DNA of 23,670 bases from Apostichopus californicus. Lineage: Eukaryota > Echinodermata > Holothuroidea > Aspidochirotida > Stichopodidae. Position numbers and translations under genes: made by a program. Positions 1-14,960 of this stretch are shown piece by piece. The notes beneath the pieces are model-generated. The model did not search any database. It was not told where the DNA came from and saw nothing but the letters and a program-made list of their open reading frames with translations. Location of the stretch: NCBI GenBank assembly GCA_020650975.1, contig JAIPMN010006101.1:7971-31640 (forward strand), in the 5' to 3' direction. Position 1 is the first letter of the stretch. Each line of letters begins with the position of its first letter.

Positions 1-763
1 CCTTCCCACCCCCCCCCCTGTCAGCCTCCACCCATTGCCTCTCTGACTTCCAGATTAACTAGCAGCAATCCCAACGTACGATCCTAGTACTACCCATCCT
101 CTCCCACATTAGTGACAGTGGTATGCCCAACCAAACAAAAGATAAAGATTGTAGATTGATAAAACATGTATTCTGTCAAATATTTGTTTTTACTCAGAAT
201 ACCAAGATTTTCACTAATTAAGCCACTTGCTAAAGAAACTGCAATTGCTTAAAATGTCCCTAAATGCTAAAATTAAGTTGCCACTTCCAAGCAGTAGTTA
301 CTGTATTGGGTGTTAATGTGTATGTTCTTAATGTTTACTAGCAGAAGAACCATAAGTACCATAAGGCCAGGATTGTTAACACAGTTCATTGATGCCTGTA
401 CACTTAGTCACACTCAAGCAGATAGACTTTCAGGCAGAACTTAAAAGTTGAAAATGTCTTTGGCTTGCAAACTATGTCTACTATTTGGTTTCTAAGACGT
501 TTTCAACGTGTAAAATATGGTTGTTTTGTATCATTTATGGACACAAGCATGATGACAGTTGAGCGAAGTTTAGCAGTGCTAACAATCAGGCATGCTAACC
601 CTGGCATCACATTGTTGTAAAGGAATGATGTAAAACCTACTGACATTGTTTATTTGTAATGTGTTCATATTGTTTCTTAAAACATTCTCTTTCTGCATCG
701 TATTTGTTTTCACTTTTCACGACCGGAGTTTTCTGCAACTATCCTACTCACCTCTTTCCGCAG
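1..763 (+). other. TAF4-like gene, last intron (partial)
   Basis: This stretch precedes the recognised last exon of the TAF4-like gene, so by inference it is the 3' part of its final intron. It ends in a pyrimidine-rich tract and CAG (761-763), a good splice acceptor. No earlier TAF4 exon was recognised. It begins with a C run (9-18) and is otherwise AT-rich sequence without conserved coding signal. Confidence 0.55.
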
Positions 764-868
764 CTTCGAAGAATCAAGCGAGTAAACATCAGAGATCTGA
801 TCTTCCTAATGGAACAAGAAACCAGCTGCAGGAAATCTAACTTACTCTTTAAAACGTATTTCAAATAA
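764..868 (+). CDS. TAF4: TAF4-like TFIID subunit, last coding exon (C-terminus only)
   Basis: This exon encodes the C-terminal 34 residues of a TBP-associated factor 4 homologue, followed by TAA at 866-868. TAF4 is a core TFIID subunit that pairs with TAF12 through a histone fold and helps nucleate RNA polymerase II pre-initiation complexes in the nucleus. Reading from the CAG acceptor at 761-763, the exon contains R-R-I-K-R-V-N-I-R-D-L-I-F, then an acidic E-Q-E-T-S stretch, and ends L-L-F-K-T-Y-F-K. As I recall them, vertebrate TAF4 and TAF4B end with the same pattern, R-x-R-I-x-R-V-N-x-R-D-L-I-F followed by L-L-Y-K-A-F-L-K, and the length to the stop matches. The exon phase is inferred as 0. 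The reading frame stays open upstream to 659, but that part is not TAF4-like and lies before the acceptor. The remainder of the gene lies left of the window. The weakness of the call is the short alignment. Confidence 0.82.
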   Translation, partial: LRRIKRVNIRDLIFLMEQETSCRKSNLLFKTYFK

Positions 869-942
869 CCTCTTGTCCACGGTCGTCGTGACGACGGAAG
901 GGCATGTCCACCTGGTGCTCATTGAAACCCACAGAAAGTTCC

Positions 943-948
943 ATTAAA
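943..948 (+). terminator. Candidate proximal poly(A) signal of TAF4 (ATTAAA)
   Basis: ATTAAA, the most common variant of AATAAA, begins 75 nt after the TAA stop of the TAF4 exon. Usage is not shown. AATAAA hexamers further downstream are alternatives. Confidence 0.3.
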
Positions 949-3900
949 TATAAGCTGGGTTTGGAGAGAAGAAAATGCTATAACTAAGTATAGTCCTGTT
1001 CCGTAAAAGTCGTGTGACTAGTTTTGAAATTTGTTACGTAATCTCTCGGTTGATGGGGGCGTGTTATGTGTGCTACTACCGTACATCCAGAAGGCATTGA
1101 AAACAGATACATTTCTTGTTTAATATTCTCTATCCCTTTCATTTTTCACCAAATTATATTGTAATTTCACTCGGTGTAAGGAAAGGCAACAAAAAAATCT
1201 CTGAAAGTGTAGGGCTGCATTTATTTGTGGAAATTTGTCACTTATACTCGGTGTTGCCGTATTTGACCGCTGGCGAAAGAGTGTCGAGTCCTTCAAAAAA
1301 CATGCATGACTTCAATCCATCAAAAATTGGAACGAGAGGAAAACATTTGACATTAACATTAATCCTGAAAACGTTTGCACAGGAAATAGTAAACAAAGAC
1401 AGCAGAGTCCATTTTGAAATGGGGGGGGGGGGGACTTACATCAAGATTTCTCAGAATTTTTCCTCTGTGAGATAAAAACCGAGAGAAAAGGTAACCATGG
1501 ATTTTACAATGGCCCCAGCACTGACAAACATTTTGAATGGCTTATAGCCGTCTACTACTAGTTTATAAAGATTATTAATTTTGCTATGGTTTGGGAATTT
1601 TCGATGCAAGTTTGTAGACTTGGCAAAAAAAAAGTTGATGGGAGGGGGATTGCGTGGGCTATGGCCTCAGCTCTGATATAACATTTGTAGGGTGCAAAAG
1701 TGCTTTAATAACTGGGCTACTTAGGGGTAGACAGAATGGTTGTTACCATAGAGATCTCTTAAATTTTAAGTTAAGGAGGGACCATGACATACGACCCAAC
1801 ACAAATATATGGAAGTAGATTTTCTTAAAAAAAAAAAGTTACTAAACTTGGTCAGTTTGAATTTGAATTTGATATTTCTCATGAAATGGAATTGGAAGTA
1901 TATGATAGACAGTTATGTTCCAGTTGAGTACAATATCTTACCGCGAGAGGACCACAAAGCTCACCGGAGTTCACAGTTCAGTCGTATTTTGGTTTACCCT
2001 GTTTAACTAGGCTTGTTGTAGTACTTAAAAACAACGGCGTGTTCAAATACAATACAATACAATTGATAGTAGAGTTCCCCTTGGTATGGTTTCGTTGAAA
2101 AAAATTGGACTATCCTGATTATTCGGGATGTATGTTAACCTTACTGTTGTTTCACCCCCCCCCCCCCTCTCAACCAAAAAAAATAAAATTCTCATTGAAT
2201 ATTTCCATGTAGTACTTACCACAATTGGTTTTCTTGGAGGGGGGGTGGGGTGGGGGTATTATGGTTAGTAGTAGTACAGGCAACCATGCCAGAGAGCTTT
2301 AACATTAACTTTTGGTATCTTTGGAATATCGAGGTTACAATTTGATTTCAAGATAATGAAAGAGGTCTCTTGAGTCTTCTTTGTTCAAACAATGGAGACC
2401 CTGTTTTAGTTTTAACTCTTCTGTAGAAGTATTTACCCATTATTAGTCTTTGGCAGCCCTGACAACCATAAATAGAAGCAGAAATTCTAGGCAGAAGATG
2501 TCGCAGTAATTAGTCGAAATAGCGATCTTTACGAGAGATGTTATCCCAACAAAAAATTAGAGAGAGATAGAATGAGATCAGTACTAGTATTAACAATAGT
2601 CCACATGTAAATTGTGATTTGTATTTATTAATCTACTAGAAGTAACAACAAATATAAAAAAAAACTGGAAAATGCAAACATGCAATAAAAAGAGGATGGT
2701 TTTTTCCCCCTTTTATTCTTTCTTTTGCAATAATTATTAACACAATTATTAACGCAACATTGATTTCAGCTGAGAAAACTTGTTGCACTATTAAATTTGA
2801 AATCCCATATTGCAACTTAAATTCTCAGTTTGAACTCAATAATGTTAACTGAACAAATGAGTTGTTTTTTAATAAATTGATGAGAAGTTTCGTACCTGGC
2901 TGCTAGAAGAAAACAACCCTCCTTCTCACAGACGAGGTTATAGTCTTAGCAGGGATTTTTTTCTTCTTTTCCTCGTATTCTCTTTCACCCAGAGAACAGA
3001 AATGTTTGTATTTATAGACATTTGAATTTGTACCAATCCAATTAATTTCTCCTTTGTTAGTAGATATTGGATTGAAAATTTTTGTTACAGTGAAAGCATA
3101 GATTGATATTATCATATTGTATGGTTTAGAGGGATAACTTATTCAAAATGTTTTTTTTTCCCCCTTTCTCTATAAGTTATGTTGTATGAATAAATAGTAT
3201 CAAGGGTTCACTACCTTATTATTTATCCTACTCTGTTTGCATCAAATGGAAGTTAATTGTAAATTAATTAGCAGATCTGTTCATCTAGTCACTGCAAAAA
3301 CAAATATTCCTGGATATCATAGTTGATAAGAGTGACTGTTTCAAAAAGTCTAAAACTTAAAAGCAGTTATTTTATTTGATTGACTTTATTGCTCTGACTT
3401 TTAACCTGCAGGATGAAACAGAAAACCCCTTCTTGATTTAATTAAAAGCTGAGTATTTGACAGTGAAATAATGAAGCAGAGTTCCCCATTCTGGTGTTCC
3501 TCAGTCCAAGAGCCAATTTACATTTGATTCGGACAAATTAAATGTCCAGATATTTTTGTGATATCTTTTTAAAAAATGCCAGCCACAAAAGACCACCGAT
3601 TCGCATAAAACATTACTTGGGAATAAAATTTCAATAGTTATATTTTATTAGCTACGTTGGAATATAGCATTGAGGAAGAAAATATTTTCCGATGCATCCC
3701 AAAATGTTGGTTTAGTACCGATGTCATACGCCAACATCTTCCCCAGCAAATGCTTGAGTTCCTGGTAAATTCAAACTTTATGTAGATGTCATGTCCAAAT
3801 ATTTGATTTCAAAGAAATGTGACTTCTTTTTTTTTTTTAAATTGTAATTTTATTTTGTAGAGCAAAAAACACTGACAAATAGTTCAGTGTGTTTGAATAT

Positions 3901-4734
3901 TTAAAGAAGAAAAGAGAACTGTTGTAAAATTATTACGGAGTGTAGCACAGTTTTTGTTTGTCAAATGCTGAAATGTTTAAGAAAAATTGTTTGGTCGTAC
4001 TTTTGCCTTTTTTTCTATTGTGAAGAAAAGAGAAGACAATTAACCGTTGTATATTATGTAAATTATTTGCATCATGGTCAGTTTCATGTTTATTCATGAA
4101 GCGCTCACTTGTTAGTACGCAAGGTGCATAACATTTGTATCATAGGAATAAGAGTACAAATTTCCATTGTAAATTTCTACCGTCGAATCTTTTCACAAGT
4201 ATCATGAGACATTAAAAAAAGCAGGTAAAAGAACTCTTCAGACATAATTTTGTTTTGCTTATCTTCAAGTTTTCATATTTTTCTTAATTAATGCAAACCA
4301 TCTCTCATATGGCTGCAAGTAATGGAAAACTACTTGTATTCACAGGACTTTGTTACAAGTCAGGTTGCTGACCAGTCAAAATGTTGTCATGCATCACCAA
4401 GAGCATGTGGGTAACAGCTCTTAAAGTGAAACCCTCCCCCCCCCCCCCATCCCATTCACCGCTACGACCCGGACTCCCTTCTTCCTCCAATGAACAGTAC
4501 ATGTATTGGCCAAAGGTCAAAAATTTCTCCTCAACATCCTGGATGCAAGTATGATAACTCTGAATTTTGAATATTCTTTGAGAGTGAATGGGGAAGTTTT
4601 TCTGCTATCATCTGTTGAAAACATCATAATCAAATCATCCAGGGCTGCTAATTGGACTAGAGTGTCAACTCTGAAGAAACATCAAATAAGTTGGTTTAAG
4701 TAGGTTCAATATTCAAGTATTTAATAGACTTGGC

Positions 4735-4740
4735 AATAAA
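4735..4740 (+). terminator. Candidate distal poly(A) signal, plus strand (AATAAA)
   Basis: This is one of the last canonical AATAAA hexamers on the plus strand before the region becomes A-rich (about 4850 onward), where composition suggests the opposing transcription unit. It could end a long TAF4 3' UTR. The assignment is inference from position and composition. Confidence 0.25.
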
Positions 4741-5336
4741 ATTTAATCATGAAGGCATGCCCGAATGACGTTTTTCTTTATCTCCAGAAAATGACAAGTT
4801 AACTTGCTGCATTTCGTTTCAACTAACAATCTTACACAAGATTGATATCTTTTTGACAAAATAAAAATTTAGATTAAAGGATGCTGGTCACACTCTAAAC
4901 AATGTGGTAACAATTTGTAGACTAGCTGGTGTGCTCAGTTGTCTGCTCCTCAAAAATGTGACCTCGAGTCAGCCCTTTCTAACTCGAGAACTACGACATA
5001 CCGAAAGAGTTGACTGTCCTTCAGTGTTGAAGCAAACAAAAAATGAACAGCTGAAAGACTCACTTTAGCAACAAACAAAGAAACAAACAAAAAGAAAATA
5101 AGAGATATGTAGACTAAACAGTCACCATTTCATGTTGTATACATCACAGTCATATTGAATTCAACATTGGCAGATTACAAAAACAGACATGAAAACGAGA
5201 AAAGAATTTGGGTGCATAATATGACAAAATTTGAAGAGATTCAATTTATGACAAAAAGAATTCTATTCTTGTTGATGTAGACATTAAAAGTCTTTCAAAC
5301 ACAGAAACATTCAACAACAACAAAAAAGAGGGATAT
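4741..5336. other. Junction between convergent genes
   Basis: This non-coding stretch lies between the distal plus-strand AATAAA (4735-4740) and a minus-strand AATAAA (5337-5342). It is AT-rich, with an A-rich stretch of AAAC/AAAG-like words at about 5036-5100. No gene is recognised. It is where convergent TAF4 and NUDT21 transcripts would end if the distal sites are used. Confidence 0.35.
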
Positions 5337-5342
5337 TTTATT
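5337..5342 (-). terminator. Candidate distal poly(A) signal of NUDT21 (AATAAA)
   Basis: The minus strand reads AATAAA here, about 2.1 kb beyond the NUDT21 stop. It is a candidate for a long-UTR isoform, chosen by position only. Confidence 0.25.
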
Positions 5343-5652
5343 ACTTTTATACATTTTTTTAATATTTCTTAGATAAGAAACATTTTAAGAGTTACTGCCT
5401 GTAATATTATGTCGCGTATCAAAAGGAAAACAAAAAACAAGACATAACAAAAGAGACGTAAAAAACTGAACTTTTCTTCCATTTTGTTTTCTTACTGGCA
5501 CAGTATTTCTACAAAAGCAATTAAGAAAACCTTTGTGAGAAAATGTTAACTAGAAGGACATCTACATGACAATTGTAACAGATTTGAAATGTGCAATTTC
5601 AGAGAAAGATCGGGATAGCCTAAATGATTGTTACTATTCACTATCTGCCAGT

Positions 5653-5681
5653 GCTGCTCAAATTAATTTAATTTGAGCAGC
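5653..5681. repeat. Perfect palindrome, 14-bp arms
   Basis: The arm at 5653-5666 (GCTGCTCAAATTAA) is the exact reverse complement of 5668-5681, with a single T between them. In RNA the tip would open, giving a stem of about 12 bp with a small A/U loop. It lies in the putative NUDT21 3' UTR. Confidence 0.85.
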
Positions 5682-7360
5682 AAGATTGCCAAATTGCTAG
5701 CAAGAAAGTATTTCCACACTGTTTGAAACCAATTTAAGCTCCAGATATTGTTTCAAACTTTTCTTAATCCACCCGGACAATCCCCTTGGACAGAAAAGAA
5801 GTGGACATGTGCGGAGAAATCCACAACCGCATTTAAATAAGATTACACATTTCTCTGCACCTTGTGGAATTTTGAGAGGATCTGTGTTCAGATTATAGAA
5901 TTGTCTCACTCTTAAAATAGTCTTCAAAGGTATCGATGATTTGGTAACAAGAAGGGAAAAAGCCCACATCAGATAATAGATTCATAATAATACTTAAAAC
6001 AGTAAATTTTAACTTAAATTGTCAAAACCTAACTAACCACCTGGTCTGATGTTCCACCTACACACATCCTGGGGACATTTCATTTCAGGGTAATAGAAAG
6101 AACGACTTGCACCCAACATTTTAAAAGTGCACATCAGATGTTGCCAATCAGTTGGGTGATAAAGTAATGTATCTTCTTAAACTTCGACAATCAATCTTCA
6201 AAATTAAACATACAAACTTTGAGATGAACTTTTAACTTGCACTTTAAAATACAGAATTTCTTTCTTCCAAATTTACGAATTTTTTGACATCCAAATAAGC
6301 AATATTAATCCTGATCTCGGGTAATCTCCGATTAGCGATACACACACGCAGTGAATGACTCCACAAATACAAAATAGACATTTCTGATGAAGCAACAGGT
6401 TTTCTGTTTTGGCATATCCTGTTCCATAATTAAAAACAAAACATTAAGACAGACTTTTTTATTTGTTTTTATCAGCCACATAACAACCACCCGTTTGGAC
6501 AAGGACTATCACAAACATGTCATTGACCTTCTAACTTAATGATTCCTCTGAAGAGTGGAATACAAATATGCACATTTTGCAGTTAATGGTTAGTAAGCAG
6601 GCTAATTGAATGAAAGAGGAAAGAATTTTTGGGCTCAAATGGGATTAAAAATAGTCACCTTTGGATTGATTTCAAGTCCTTTTTCGGTGGTGAGTAATAT
6701 TTTATGGGGGGGGGGGAGGGGAGATGCTGCAGAAGCCACAATAACCTGCAGGTAACCTTTAACCACATATCACCTAACCCACTCCCCCCTCATCCCAACC
6801 CCCCATCCCCACCCCCCTTTCCCTGCAGAGATGGGATCCTTTCACAAGAAAACAGAAGTAAAAATTTGTTGAAAGTAGCTTTAGTAATTAATTTTTCCTC
6901 AAGTAATGTTTCCTAAATCACAGATTGTATTATTTCCAAACAAGAAGGTAAAAACAACCTATTGGAACCGTCAGACCACTACAGGACACTGACCAGACTC
7001 AATAATGTTACTACAAATGACCGACATCACGGTGCATGCTTGACAGAGAATGGTGTCAATGCATTCAGTTCTTGACCGTCCAATCATGTCACACCACGGT
7101 GAAAGCAAAGCCTCGGCCAGTTCCCAAACACCAGCAACAAACTACTTTGAAGGTACCAAGCATATTTTTATTACAAACTCTACCATCCAAACTTCCTTGA
7201 CAACATGTCCCTGGTGAGATGAAATGCCATATGCACAGCGAGAGGTAACTTCTCGTAGATGTGCGTCGCAGTGCTGTTCGCAGACACCATCCGTTTACAA
7301 CATGAGCAGCACCTAGAAAGTTCACTAACTTTGACTCCTAAAAATCGTGTCGAAAGAATG

Positions 7361-7410
7361 TGAACACAATCCTGCCAGAGATTGTCAGTTTTATTTACAA
7401 AAATCTTACA
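7361..7410 (-). terminator. NUDT21 proximal poly(A) signal with twin UGUA
   Basis: On the minus strand, just after the TAG stop, two TGTA words occur (7410-7407 and 7399-7396). The second abuts AATAAA (7395-7390). About 20 nt further is a GU-rich ATTGTGTTCA (7370-7361). This is the full set of metazoan cleavage elements: UGUA sites bound by CFIm, AAUAAA bound by CPSF, and a GU-rich downstream element bound by CstF. Cleavage near 7375 would give a 3' UTR of only about 50 nt. Use of the site is inference. Confidence 0.5.
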
Positions 7411-7422
7411 GGCTGGACTTTG

Positions 7423-12488
<5,066 letters not shown>

Positions 12489-13334
12489 CTTTCACAAGTG
12501 AATTTCCCTGGCAAACGCAGTGGCGCTATTGCACTATATTTGCCAGAGCCGTATATGTCTCTGATACTGCTTATACTTGCATAGACAAATCACGTACAGT
12601 ATTGTCAAAAGTTATTTTTGTGTGTTTAATTGCAGAGCCATGAGACTGTCAGCGAACTAGTACCAATCCACATAGCCTACAATTATCAAAATAAACTCCA
12701 TACTCTGATTTTTAATTTGTCATGTTCGATGAAAAAACCTACAATGGCAAGTTATAAAGCACTAGTAACACCTTCATTTTCGATCGGGACTATTTTAATT
12801 GCTATTTTTGCGGAGATTAATTGTGATATAGAACCCGTTCCATCCATACAACTATACTATGTATAACACTCACTTTGCGTGAGTTGACTATCTGGACACT
12901 AATTGGAATTAGTTAAATAGTAAATAAAATGAACAAAGTAAGAATATGATTTCACATGTAAGCGGCTTAGTTTAGGGCACGTAACCGAGAAATTGTTTAA
13001 GTTACATTTCTACTTTTCGAAATAAGAATGTTCGCAGGCCCTGAATTTGAATACTTTGTGTGGTACTCTTTTGATCTGTAACTCTAATTCAATAAGTGAA
13101 ATTCGCTGTAAAGAGGAAACCAATTATTTTTTAATGCAGGGGAAGTAATGCATAATTGATGGAAAATAATCCGCTGAGACTGTAGAAATGGTCCCCGAAT
13201 TAATGCTTGTAAATGTAAGTGCCGTTGTTATTTTATCACTGTTTGTGATCCACATTTTTGTTTTATTGGCAGGTACAGCTTAGATGAAGCAATTGATAAG
13301 AGCCCCATATCTCACGGGGTAACACAGGTCTTTG

Positions 13335-13385
13335 CAATCCTAGCTATCAGCCTATTCGCCTCGCACTCTATAGTTTGATCCAGGA
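13335..13385 (+). repeat. Possible decayed tRNA-derived SINE
   Basis: TAGCTATCAG (13341-13350) resembles a pol III A box, and AGTTTGATCC (13372-13381) resembles a B box (GGTTCGANTCC). They are about 21 bases apart, with a tRNA-like TTCGCCTCGCAC word between them. The match is imperfect and no target-site duplication or tail was found, so this is a weak call. Confidence 0.22.
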
Positions 13386-13510
13386 TGCTAAGCAAATCTC
13401 AACGTTTTGGAAAGTACGTTCCTGGATGTTCTGGCTCTCCAAATTATTCCCAGCTTTAAAAGGGAGGGGCCGGGGGTGTAAATTAGACGATTCAATGTTT
13501 CATTCGAAAC

Positions 13511-13546
13511 ATGAGTGACCATTAGTCAAATATAATGGTCACTCAT
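13511..13546. repeat. Perfect inverted repeat, 14-bp arms, 8-nt loop
   Basis: ATGAGTGACCATTA at 13511-13524 is exactly reverse-complementary to 13533-13546, with an 8-nt loop. It would form a stable hairpin or cruciform. It lies in the divergent intergenic region. Confidence 0.9.
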
Positions 13547-13839
13547 TGATATCTTTGGGGTCAATACTTGTATGACCAGTTGAAGTCGATACATGTTATG
13601 TATTATTATTGAAATTGCAGCAAAGGGATGAGCTGAGAGATCATAGATGATACATCTCACACTTTTCACGGGGGGAAAAAAAGGAGAAAGGAAGCGGTTG
13701 GTAACGAACTAAAGACGTCAGACATGCTGTGATGACCATGCATGATTATGCCAAAATATCCTTAGACATCTTCCTCTGAGATTGGAATGATAAACGGCGC
13801 TCCATAACAGGCAAATTCAATACAGTATGTTATGTGCGA

Positions 13840-14075
13840 ATCACAGTGGAGTGAGTGCGTCGTGTTCTTTTCCACAAGTCCGGTCCACGGTCAGCTGATA
13901 AGCTACACTGCGAAGATAATCCACATTCGGAGCTATTATTGTTATCTGTTCTACTATCTAAGTTAAACGACGATGAAAAGTGTAAGAGGAGGCCGGCGAG
14001 AATTCCATTGTTATTTCACGTAAAATGGGTTCTTTCGTTACAAACCGAACTCCTGCCGTTTAATATGATGTAAGG
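13840..14075 (+). promoter_or_regulatory. Candidate 5' non-coding exon/promoter region of SLC66A2
   Basis: This island is less AT-rich than its surroundings and offers donor-like GTAAGA (about 13982) and GTAAGG (about 14070) on the plus strand. It could be the missing upstream exon of SLC66A2. An open frame (13855-14073) resembles no known protein. Weak inference only. Confidence 0.15.
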
Positions 14076-14159
14076 ATTCGAATCAGCAGATACACCAAAG
14101 CATGATGTTCAAACAAAGTTGGAATGCAGTACGACTTGTTATCAAACATGACAAGAATA

Positions 14160-14960
14160 TTTAATTGTTAGACCTAATGTTATACTAGCCTATGTTAACC
14201 TAATAGTAAGTCTCACTATGACCATGTTAATAAAGGTTAGGCCTAACTTGTAATGTAACTTGGGCTAAAGTAACAGTTAGATTAGGCCTTTACCAATGAG
14301 ATAGGTTTTGCTTAGATTAATATTATGAATATGAGCCTAGGCCTACGGCCTAACTCTAGAATCCGTACCATACGAATGGGAAAGCTTACTTCGAATCGCC
14401 AGAATAACAACTGTATAATCCGGCTGAACGTGTGCTCGCATCGGCTTGGTTTCTGTCTCCCAAATCAATAGAATAACAGTCAGTGAATAGGTATCAATAG
14501 AATAACAGTCAGTGAATAGGTGCGTGGTCAGTGAATGGTACGGATTCTAAATTAGTACCAGGCCTACTCCCATCAGACCTTAGCCAAAATTGATACGATA
14601 ATTTTTGAATAAGGGAAAGAGTGACTTTGTACTAGGCCTAGAGTCATAAATATACGTATTGGTTTACTGTGACAAGTATGGTATGGAAGAACTTGACACA
14701 GCATACATTTTGTAGTCAAGTTCTGCTCAATTGTACGTTGTGTAGGCACAGAACAATAAATATTTTGAGATCATTACATTTCTGAGGAACTACACACGAA
14801 AAATGCATACAGTTGAGTGATTTGGTTTTTTCGTTGATAAGACATCGTTAATCAAATCCTTAAGTGCGTCAATTATGAGCCCACCATGCTACTAAATGTA
14901 AGACATGGAATGCCTAACATTAGCCTGATCCCAGTTGCTGTTAGTTCGGCTATAGGCCTA
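14160..14960. repeat. TAGGCCTA-rich interval
   Basis: The palindromic word AGGCCT recurs about six times (near 14244, 14285, 14340, 14561, 14634 and 14954), mostly within TAGGCCTA-like contexts and with related TAGCCTAT words. One more copy lies at about 11840. The density far exceeds the rest of the window. Such motifs recall echinoderm intergenic DNA, from memory. Confidence 0.55.
14357..14549. repeat. 15-bp inverted repeat enclosing a 29-bp tandem duplication
   Basis: TAGAATCCGTACCAT at 14357-14371 is exactly reverse-complementary to 14535-14549. Between them are two perfect copies of a 29-bp unit (14464-14492 and 14493-14521; the unit begins ATCAATAGAATAACAG), followed by a partial copy, GTCAGTGAAT, near 14527. 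The arrangement suggests a small non-autonomous element with subterminal repeats, but no coding capacity or target-site duplication is evident. Confidence 0.6.

Larger units (their letters stand above)
869..4740 (+). other. Probable TAF4 3' UTR and downstream region
   Basis: Nearly 3.9 kb follow the TAF4 stop codon without any recognisable coding exon. Several plus-strand poly(A) signals occur: ATTAAA at 943-948, and AATAAA at 2684-2689, 3189-3194, 3622-3627 and 4735-4740. The true 3' end cannot be chosen from sequence alone. The plus strand is U-rich in many places, as expected of a long 3' UTR. Homopolymers lie at 1421-1433 (G), 2155-2167 (C) and 4436-4448 (C). The short open frames at 1116-1475 and 4506-4703 show no family resemblance. 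Confidence 0.4.
5337..7422 (-). other. Possible long 3' UTR of NUDT21
   Basis: This interval lies directly 3' of the NUDT21 stop on the minus strand. It has no recognisable coding sequence but carries minus-strand AATAAA signals at 7390-7395, 7167-7172, 6458-6463 and 5337-5342, consistent with alternative polyadenylation. Short minus-strand open frames at 7089-7325 and 5697-5969 resemble nothing I know. A 14-bp-arm palindrome sits at 5653-5681 and a G run at 6706-6716. The extent of the UTR is unproven. Confidence 0.4.

Noticed and set aside
659..763. Upstream extension of the TAF4 reading frame (M-C-S-Y-C-F)
   Set aside because: Hydrophobic, pyrimidine-rich sequence unlike TAF4. It is the polypyrimidine tract before the acceptor at 761-763.
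1116..1475. 119-codon open frame on the plus strand after TAF4
   Set aside because: It runs through a 13-base G homopolymer (giving G-G-G-G), has no recognisable domain and no splice support. Most likely chance within the 3' UTR region.
5697..5969. 90-codon minus-strand open frame
   Set aside because: No family resemblance. It lies in the putative NUDT21 3' UTR, without upstream exon context or conserved motif.
12630..12866. 78-codon plus-strand open frame with acceptor-like TTGCAG before it
   Set aside because: No homology recognised and no downstream exon in phase. Low-complexity AT-rich sequence.
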